Part shown: piece by piece, positions 11,815 through 16,752 of the stretch
Layout of the letters: every line of letters starts with the position of its first letter
How positions within the stretch are numbered: position 1 is the first letter of the stretch
Assembly (NCBI GenBank): GCA_009788135.1
Contig: WQSA01000026.1
Location: 1-16,752, forward strand
Direction: 5' to 3'
Origin: Candidatus Fibrimonadales bacterium
Lineage (GTDB): Bacteria; Fibrobacterota; Fibrobacteria; Fibrobacterales; Fibrobacteraceae
Length of the DNA stretch: 16,752 nt
The notes under the pieces: generated by a model
What the model saw: the letters and a program-made list of their open reading frames with translations, nothing else
The model's database searches: none
Told to the model about the DNA's origin: nothing
Made by a program: the position numbers and the translations under genes

Positions 11815-11834
11815 AGGGGGAATGTAGTAAAAAA
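11815..11834 (-). promoter_or_regulatory. Promoter for ispF, leaderless type
   Basis: On the minus strand TTTTTTAC (11834-11827) and TACATT (11826-11821) are followed by six bases (CCCCCT) and the ATG at 11814. The ilvD box is 17 bp away on the other strand. Confidence 0.65.
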
Positions 11835-11838
11835 GGAG

Positions 11839-11855
11839 TTTACTATATTCCCAAA
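11839..11855 (+). promoter_or_regulatory. Promoter for ilvD, leaderless type
   Basis: TTTAC (11839-11843) precedes TATATT at 11844-11849, then six bases (CCCAAA) to the ATG at 11856. An AGGAG lies upstream of the box at 11834-11838 and so cannot serve as a ribosome-binding site if transcription starts at the ATG. No leader is left for an attenuator of the kind seen in enteric ilv operons. Confidence 0.65.
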
Positions 11856-13691
11856 ATGAAACTTCGCTCACTCACAACTATAGAAGGCCGCAATATGGCT
11901 GGCGCACGTGCTCTGTGGCGCGCTACCGGAACCAAAGAAAATGATTTTGGAAAACCTATAATCGCTGTTGTAAACAGCTTTACGGAATTCGTGCCCGGAC
12001 ATGTTCACTTGCAACCAGTCGGCAGACTAATTGCAGAAGAAATTCGCAATGCTGGCGGAGTCCCAAAAGAATTCAACACTATAGCCATAGACGATGGCAT
12101 CGCAATGGGCCACAGCGGAATGCTCTACAGCCTGCCTAGCCGAGACCTGATTGCAGACTCCGTTGAATATATGGCAAACGCTCACTGCGCAGATGCGCTC
12201 GTGTGCATAAGCAACTGCGACAAAATAACGCCCGGCATGATGATGGCTGCAATGCGGCTCAATATCCCAGCGGTGTTCGTAAGCGGCGGGCCAATGGAAG
12301 CCGGAATCGCAACGCTCTCAAACGGAAACGCAGTACACTTAGACTTAATAGACGCAATGGTAGCGGCAGCGAACCCCGAAGTCTCAGACAAAGATTTGCA
12401 GGAAATTGAAAACTCAGCCTGCCCCACTTGCGGAAGCTGCTCCGGAATGTTCACCGCAAACTCTATGAACTGCCTCACCGAAGCGCTCGGCCTCTCCCTT
12501 CCCGGAAACGGAACCATAGTTGCCACGCACGCAGAACGCAAAGATTTATTCAAACAAGCCGCAAAACTTGTCATGGAACTCTGCGGCAAATGCTACACTC
12601 AAAACGACCATTCCATTTTGCCCAAAAGCATCGCCACAAAAGAAGCCTTTGAAAACGCTATGCGGCTGGACATAGCTATGGGAGGTTCAACAAATACCGT
12701 TCTGCACATATTGGCCGTTGCTCATGAAGCCGGCGTTAACTTCACCATGAAAGACATTAACGAACTCTCGCGCTCAACGCCATGCCTTTGCAAAGTTGCG
12801 CCAAGCGTTAGCAATATTCACTTGGAAGATGTACACAAAGCAGGCGGCATCCCAGCTATTATGGGCGAACTTGACAATGCCGGTTTGCTAAACTCAAAAG
12901 TTAAGATGGTGCATTCGGAAAATATCGCTGAATACTTAAACAAATGGGATATAGCGAGAAGCTCTGCAAGCAAAGAAGCTAAGGAACGCTTTTTGGCCGC
13001 GCCAGGCCGCAAATTCAATTTGCAAGCATATAGCCAAAGCGAAAAATACAGCGCTCACGATTTAGACCGAGAAAAAGGCGTAATCAGAAATGCCGCCCAC
13101 GCATACAGCGCAGATGGCGGCTTGGCCGTTCTCTACGGAAATTTTGCGCCAAACGGATGCGTTGTGAAAACCGCCGGCGTGGATAGCTCTATCTGGTCAT
13201 TTGCCGGCCCAGCCATTGTGTTTGAAAGCCAGGAAGAAGCTGTTGACGGAATTTTAAATCACAAAGTTAAAAAAGGCGATGTTGTGGTTATTCGCTATGA
13301 GGGTCCAAAAGGCGGTCCCGGAATGCAGGAAATGCTCTACCCCACCAGCTACCTGAAAAGCATGGGGCTCGGCAAAGCCTGTGCGCTCATAACAGACGGC
13401 AGATTCAGCGGCGGCACAAGCGGCCTTTCAATAGGCCACGTTAGTCCCGAAGCTGCAAGCAAAGGCAACATAGCTCTGGTAAAAAGCGGCGATATAATAG
13501 AAATCGACATTCCAAACAGAAGCATAAACATAGGCATAACGGACGCAGAATTGGAAACGCGCCGCAAAGAAATGGAAGCGAAAGGCGAAAATGCCTGGAA
13601 ACCTGTTTCCAGAAAAAGATTTGTCAGCAAATCTTTGGAAATTTATGCATCGCTAGCGACAAGCGCAGACCAAGGCGCAGTGCGTATATAA
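11856..13691 (+). CDS. ilvD: Dihydroxy-acid dehydratase
   Basis: IlvD dehydrates 2,3-dihydroxy-isovalerate and 2,3-dihydroxy-3-methylvalerate to the keto acids that precede valine, leucine and isoleucine. The 611-residue product is close in length and sequence to the E. coli enzyme along its whole length. It includes NMAGARALWRATG, VNSFTEFVPGHVHL, ISNCDKITPGMMMA with Cys121, CPTCGSCSGMFTANSMNCL with Cys189, Cys192 and Cys195, AMGGSTNTVLH, GGLAVLYGNFAPNGCVVKTA, and the C-terminal GRFSGGTSGLSIGHVSPEAA. The cysteines in the CDKxxPG and CGxCxGM motifs are expected to hold the Fe-S cluster. It stands alone in its transcription unit, with no other ilv or leu genes in the window. It converges on the lolC/E gene with three bases between stops. 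Confidence 0.96.
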   Translation: MKLRSLTTIEGRNMAGARALWRATGTKENDFGKPIIAVVNSFTEFVPGHVHLQPVGRLIAEEIRNAGGVPKEFNTIAIDDGIAMGHSGMLYSLPSRDLIADSVEYMANAHCADALVCISNCDKITPGMMMAAMRLNIPAVFVSGGPMEAGIATLSNGNAVHLDLIDAMVAAANPEVSDKDLQEIENSACPTCGSCSGMFTANSMNCLTEALGLSLPGNGTIVATHAERKDLFKQAAKLVMELCGKCYTQNDHSILPKSIATKEAFENAMRLDIAMGGSTNTVLHILAVAHEAGVNFTMKDINELSRSTPCLCKVAPSVSNIHLEDVHKAGGIPAIMGELDNAGLLNSKVKMVHSENIAEYLNKWDIARSSASKEAKERFLAAPGRKFNLQAYSQSEKYSAHDLDREKGVIRNAAHAYSADGGLAVLYGNFAPNGCVVKTAGVDSSIWSFAGPAIVFESQEEAVDGILNHKVKKGDVVVIRYEGPKGGPGMQEMLYPTSYLKSMGLGKACALITDGRFSGGTSGLSIGHVSPEAASKGNIALVKSGDIIEIDIPNRSINIGITDAELETRRKEMEAKGENAWKPVSRKRFVSKSLEIYASLATSADQGAVRI

Positions 13692-13694
13692 ATA

Positions 13695-14939
13695 TCACTC
13701 GTGCCTAATCGCACGCACAGGGTTCATTGTGCTGGCCTTCCACGCCGGCAAAATGGTCGATAAAACGCAAAGAACATTGGCAATCGCAAGAACTACCACA
13801 ACATCCAAAACCTGCACTTGCACCGGGAAAAAAGGCATCATGTAAACATCTGCCGGAAGTTTTATGATATGAGTCCTCTCCTGAACAATGCACAGCCCAA
13901 GCCCCGTAATTCCGCCCACAATTGAACCGAATAAACCTATGAATGAACCCATGCTTATAAATACTCGCATAATGGAACCCTCCGAAAATCCCATGCTGCG
14001 CAAAATGCCAATTTCTCTGGTCTTGTCAACAACAACCATAATCAAAGAACTTATAATGTTGAAGGCCGCAATCAAAACAATCAGGCAAACAATCGCCGCC
14101 ACTATGAATTTCTCGTAATTCATCCATTTCAAAAGAGTCTGGTTCTTGTTTTTCCAATCCGTTGCATAAAAAGGATAACCCAAATAATTGCCAGCCTTCT
14201 CCGCATGAATTTCGCTCTTCCACGGATTTTTAACCTTAAACTGAATGCCAGAAACCCCATACATTCCAAGCAACCTCTGAAGCTGCTCTATGCTCACATA
14301 CAAAAGATTCCCATCGTATTCATACATGCCGGTTTCAAAAATCCCGCTGATAATAAACTGCATCATCCTCGGACCGCCGCCAATAATCTCGTCAGGGCTC
14401 TGAAATGTCTGCAAAACAAGCTTATCGCCAACATCCACGCGCAAACGCTGTGCCAAAATAGAACCGAGGATCAAAGAATTGCGCATAACTCCAGAGGAAT
14501 CCTCAAAATTGTCCAAATTAAAATTGCCTGCTATCATCTTTGCCGGCAAATCTATAACATTTTTCGCAGTCTCCGTGTCTATGCCGTAAACCACTACCCC
14601 ATCATTGACTCTTTTGGAGCTCACTCCAACCTTGTAAATTATAAACGGAGAATAAGCCACTATATCATTATCGTTTTGCATAAGCAATCTAGCTATGGAA
14701 TCAGGCTCGTAAATTTGCTCTCCGCGATAATTTAAAACCTCAAAATGCGCATCCTTGCCAATCATTTGATCAGTGACTTCCGCCTCAAAACCATTAACTG
14801 CAGAAAGCGCTACTATCAGCGCAAATGTACCTATGCATACTCCAACCATGCTGAACAAGCTTATAAGCGAAACAAAGAGGCTGCGTCTCTGCGCCCCTAA
14901 ATAACGCCAAGCTACTTTCAGTTCAAGTCTAAGATTCAA
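13695..14939 (-). CDS. Lipoprotein-releasing ABC transporter permease (LolC/LolE family)
   Basis: The 414-residue inner-membrane protein has the LolC/E layout. An N-terminal cytoplasmic LELKVAWRYLGAQRR leads into a first transmembrane helix (about 20-48). A large periplasmic MacB-like domain follows (about 49-277, with MIGKDAHFEV and SGIFETGMYEYDGNLLYVS). Three C-terminal helices (about 278-304, 323-354 and 380-405) make an FtsX domain containing VVDKTREIGILRSMGFSEGSIMRVF, the coupling segment that contacts LolD. It should work with LolD (3466-4149) to extract lipoproteins. Only one LolC/E paralogue is seen here, so it may form a homodimer or have a second partner elsewhere. The start is a TTG that overlaps the serA stop by two bases (TTGA), and no better in-frame start exists near the conserved N-terminus. 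Confidence 0.88.
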   Translation of the reverse strand: MNLRLELKVAWRYLGAQRRSLFVSLISLFSMVGVCIGTFALIVALSAVNGFEAEVTDQMIGKDAHFEVLNYRGEQIYEPDSIARLLMQNDNDIVAYSPFIIYKVGVSSKRVNDGVVVYGIDTETAKNVIDLPAKMIAGNFNLDNFEDSSGVMRNSLILGSILAQRLRVDVGDKLVLQTFQSPDEIIGGGPRMMQFIISGIFETGMYEYDGNLLYVSIEQLQRLLGMYGVSGIQFKVKNPWKSEIHAEKAGNYLGYPFYATDWKNKNQTLLKWMNYEKFIVAAIVCLIVLIAAFNIISSLIMVVVDKTREIGILRSMGFSEGSIMRVFISMGSFIGLFGSIVGGITGLGLCIVQERTHIIKLPADVYMMPFFPVQVQVLDVVVVLAIANVLCVLSTILPAWKASTMNPVRAIRHE

Positions 14940-16108
14940 AGTTCTATGACCCTTACGCGAATTATCTGTTCAATTTTTTTGAGCGCATCAACAAGGCTTT
15001 GCGGAACAGCGGTATCTATATCAATCAGGTTATAGCCTATCTTTCCGTTGCTCTCGTTTTTGAAGCTGTTTATGTTTATGCCTGCATCGCCAAAAACTTT
15101 TGAAATCAATGCTATCATGTTCGGCACATCGTTGTTTATAACAACAATGCGATTCTTCACGCTTGCAGCAGGACGGTTGTCTATCACTGGGAAATTCACG
15201 GAATTGTGAACAATGCCGTAATCCAAGTAATCTTTCAACTGCTCAACTGCCATAACAGCGCAGTTTTCTTCCGCTTCTTCCGTGCTTGCGCCAAGATGAG
15301 GGAAAGAAATAACCTGCCCGTTTGCCAAATCTGATTTGGTCGGGAAATCCGTTACATAAGTATTTTGCTTGTCTGCAGCAAGGAAAGAACTTATGCCCGA
15401 TTCGCTCACAATGCCGTTCCTGGCAAAGTTGAGCAGGTAAGAACCTCTAAAGCTCGTCAAATTCATTTCGTTCAGCAGACCTTTGGTAGCTGGCATGAAT
15501 GGCACATGAACGGTTATCACTTGCGAAGCGATTATAAGTTCCTCAATGCTTTGCACTACCCTAACGGTGCTGTTGAGCATAAGCATATTGCCAACGCTTG
15601 GATAAGGCTCGTAGGCTATTACATGCATGCCGCGCCCAATGGCTCCATTCGAAACCAGAACACCGATTTTGCCGAGACCTATAACGCCGATAGTCTTGCC
15701 TGCAAGCTCGCCGCCTGTAAACGCCGCTTTGTTCTTTTCAACAGCCTCGCTTATCTCTTTGTCTTCTTTGCCCTGCAAGCCGCCTATCCAGGATAGGGAT
15801 TTATGAATATTTCTCAAAGCCATGCCAAGCGTTGTAAACACGAGTTCCGCCACGGCATTCGCATTTGCGCCAGGCGTATTGAACACGCACACGCCTTTTG
15901 CGCTGGCTTTGTCTATGGTTATATTGTTCACGCCTGCGCCAGCGCGGGCAACAGCTAGCAAATCGCTTGAAAATGAATCGGTATCAACCTGAGCGCTTCT
16001 CACCAGGATAGCGTTGGGGTTATCTATGGAGTCGCCAACTGCATAATTTTTACCGAGCAATCCGGTACCCTTGGCCGAAATTTTATTGAGAGTCTTAACT
16101 GAGTACAT
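14936..16108 (-). CDS. serA: D-3-phosphoglycerate dehydrogenase with C-terminal ACT domain
   Basis: SerA oxidises 3-phosphoglycerate to 3-phosphohydroxypyruvate, the first step of serine synthesis. The 390-residue product has the 2-hydroxyacid dehydrogenase fold: an N-terminal substrate part with ARAGAGVNNITIDKASAKG, a Rossmann nucleotide-binding motif GLGKIG at 144-149, catalytic Arg230 in NFARNGIV, and His271 in FPHLGASTEEAEENCA. The glutamate that normally follows FPT (FPTEP in E. coli) is Lys here (YVTDFPTKS). The YVTDFP form resembles what I recall of Bacteroidetes-type SerA. Residues about 320-390 (NRIVVINNDVPNMIALISKVFGDAGININ) are an ACT domain, which in other SerA enzymes binds serine for feedback control. 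It is the first gene of a two-gene unit with the lolC/E permease. Unlike most genes here it has a leader with AGGAG. Confidence 0.92.
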   Translation of the reverse strand: MYSVKTLNKISAKGTGLLGKNYAVGDSIDNPNAILVRSAQVDTDSFSSDLLAVARAGAGVNNITIDKASAKGVCVFNTPGANANAVAELVFTTLGMALRNIHKSLSWIGGLQGKEDKEISEAVEKNKAAFTGGELAGKTIGVIGLGKIGVLVSNGAIGRGMHVIAYEPYPSVGNMLMLNSTVRVVQSIEELIIASQVITVHVPFMPATKGLLNEMNLTSFRGSYLLNFARNGIVSESGISSFLAADKQNTYVTDFPTKSDLANGQVISFPHLGASTEEAEENCAVMAVEQLKDYLDYGIVHNSVNFPVIDNRPAASVKNRIVVINNDVPNMIALISKVFGDAGININSFKNESNGKIGYNLIDIDTAVPQSLVDALKKIEQIIRVRVIEL

Positions 16109-16144
16109 GGTAGTCTCCTAAAATGTTAATGAAAATATAGAAAA
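16109..16144 (-). promoter_or_regulatory. Promoter and Shine-Dalgarno site for serA
   Basis: On the minus strand TTTTC (16144-16140) and TATATT (16139-16134) predict a transcript start at about 16127 and a 19-base leader. AGGAG at 16119-16115 lies six bases before the ATG at 16108. This unit departs from the leaderless pattern and carries a ribosome-binding site. Confidence 0.6.
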
Positions 16145-16147
16145 TGG

Positions 16148-16165
16148 TTTACTATATTTTCAACT
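16148..16165 (+). promoter_or_regulatory. Promoter for pta, near-leaderless
   Basis: TTTAC (16148-16152) precedes TATATT at 16153-16158. Seven bases, instead of six, separate it from the ATG at 16166. No Shine-Dalgarno sequence is present. The box is 13 bp from the divergent serA box. Confidence 0.6.
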
Positions 16166-16752
16166 ATGAAACATGCCTATATCTTATTGCCTGCGGAAAA
16201 CAACATCGCTCTGGAAAACGTAGCTGACGGAATTCTGGAAACTTTAACAAAAAAGGGACTTAAAGCTGTAAAATTCATTCCTTTCGGCAAAGAAGTCGGA
16301 ATCCCATTCGCCGAAATTCGCAACGCCATCATCTCAGATTGCGAGCAAATGATTATGGACCTGCTTCTGGATAAAATGTCAAGAGTATTGGCAAAAAACG
16401 ATGTGGTGATAGTAGAAGGCATATCCTCCGATATATTTTATAAAAAAGAACTCCATCGTATGCTGACCGCCGCCTTAGATGCAGACATCATTTTGGTTGC
16501 GCGCATAAGCGACAAACCGCTGGACAAGCTTTTAAGCGAAATTTCCGTAGAAGAGCATTTGCACAAAAGAGCAAATTCCTATATGGCTGGTTGCATATTC
16601 CTGAATGTAAACGAAGATTGCGAAGATGCTCTAAGGCAAACCTGTAAAGATAGCGGGCTATCTGCGCTGGCTTTTGTTCACGGAGGGATAAACCCAAGCA
16701 AGGAAGCCATTGTGGCATGCATGGAAGAAGAACCATGGGAACTCATATTGAA
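16166..16752 (+). CDS. pta: Phosphate acetyltransferase, long form, N-terminal part (runs off window)
   Basis: The visible 195 residues match the N-terminal P-loop-like (DethioBiotin-synthase-type) domain that precedes the DRTGG and catalytic domains in long-form Pta, such as that of E. coli. Supporting blocks are the opening MKHAYILLPAENNIALENVA, followed by GLKAVKFIPFG, and DVVIVEGISSDIFYKKELHR, the equivalent of VVLVEGLVPTRKHQFAQSLN. ADIILVARISDKPLDKL follows. The Walker A-like loop is degenerate (PAENNIAL), as it is in E. coli Pta (PTGTSVGL). Pta interconverts acetyl-CoA and acetyl phosphate, with AckA making acetate and ATP. The catalytic domain lies outside the window, so a stand-alone domain cannot be excluded. 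It is divergent from serA. Confidence 0.8.
   Translation, partial: MKHAYILLPAENNIALENVADGILETLTKKGLKAVKFIPFGKEVGIPFAEIRNAIISDCEQMIMDLLLDKMSRVLAKNDVVIVEGISSDIFYKKELHRMLTAALDADIILVARISDKPLDKLLSEISVEEHLHKRANSYMAGCIFLNVNEDCEDALRQTCKDSGLSALAFVHGGINPSKEAIVACMEEEPWELIL

Noticed and set aside
11815..11871. Longer ispF start at 11871
   Set aside because: IspF proteins begin with the (M)xRIGxGFDxH segment. The extension would run through the ilvD promoter and start codon.
14205..14735. 176-codon plus-strand frame opposite the lolC/E permease
   Set aside because: The composition is a shadow of the permease, with no promoter or ribosome-binding site. The permease frame has clear family motifs.

Overview
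The window reads as a compact chromosomal stretch of a Gram-negative (diderm) bacterium. It has 17 protein genes plus one candidate 12-codon leader ORF, and no gap longer than about 80 bases. Outer-membrane lipoprotein export genes (lolD and a lolC/E permease), MEP-pathway isoprenoid synthesis (ispF), DXP-type pyridoxal phosphate synthesis (pdxJ), GatC and a flagellar-type SpoA/FliN protein fit that picture. Nearly every transcription unit starts with TTT(A)C-TA(T/C)ATT placed just before the ATG. I associate this promoter style with Fibrobacterota (Fibrobacter and its termite-gut relatives), but that assignment is an inference at roughly 50% confidence. I saw no rRNA, tRNA, insertion sequence, phage gene or CRISPR array.

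Layout. 1-299: tail of a two-helix membrane protein with a heptanucleotide repeat in its coding sequence. 332-1341 (+): gatC and a pseudo-receiver/PilZ protein. 1350-2081 (-): pdxJ, divergent from 2121-3476 (+): a possible leader peptide and citrate synthase gltA. 3466-8221 (-): fliN-like, LytS-type histidine kinase, uvrA and lolD, joined by short overlaps. 8263-11351 (+): fapA-like (DUF342), a double-STAS protein and a membrane-anchored degenerate LytM protein. 11296-11814 (-): ispF, divergent from 11856-13691 (+): ilvD. 13695-16108 (-): serA then a lolC/E permease. 16166-end (+): the start of a long-form pta.

How the genes relate. gltA, ilvD, serA, pta, pdxJ and ispF are core metabolism. 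lolD and the lolC/E gene should make one lipoprotein-release transporter although they lie about 9.5 kb apart. The middle block (SpoA protein, sensor kinase, FapA-like, STAS and pseudo-LytM proteins) looks like a regulatory or envelope/motility cluster around one divergent promoter region; the PilZ protein, a likely c-di-GMP sensor, lies elsewhere in the window.

The most notable features are in the gene starts and ends. Eight of eleven promoter-like elements put exactly six bases between the TAYATT box and an ATG, which predicts transcription starting on the A of the start codon (leaderless mRNAs). The two transcription units with clearly longer leaders carry a Shine-Dalgarno sequence instead. 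In gltA the six-base rule points to a 12-codon ORF that ends directly against the gltA start. Four divergent pairs have back-to-back boxes 13-17 bp apart, and all four convergent gene pairs overlap or nearly touch, leaving no room for terminators. Heptanucleotide repeats also lie in frame within uvrA (twice, in opposite orientations) and in the first gene.
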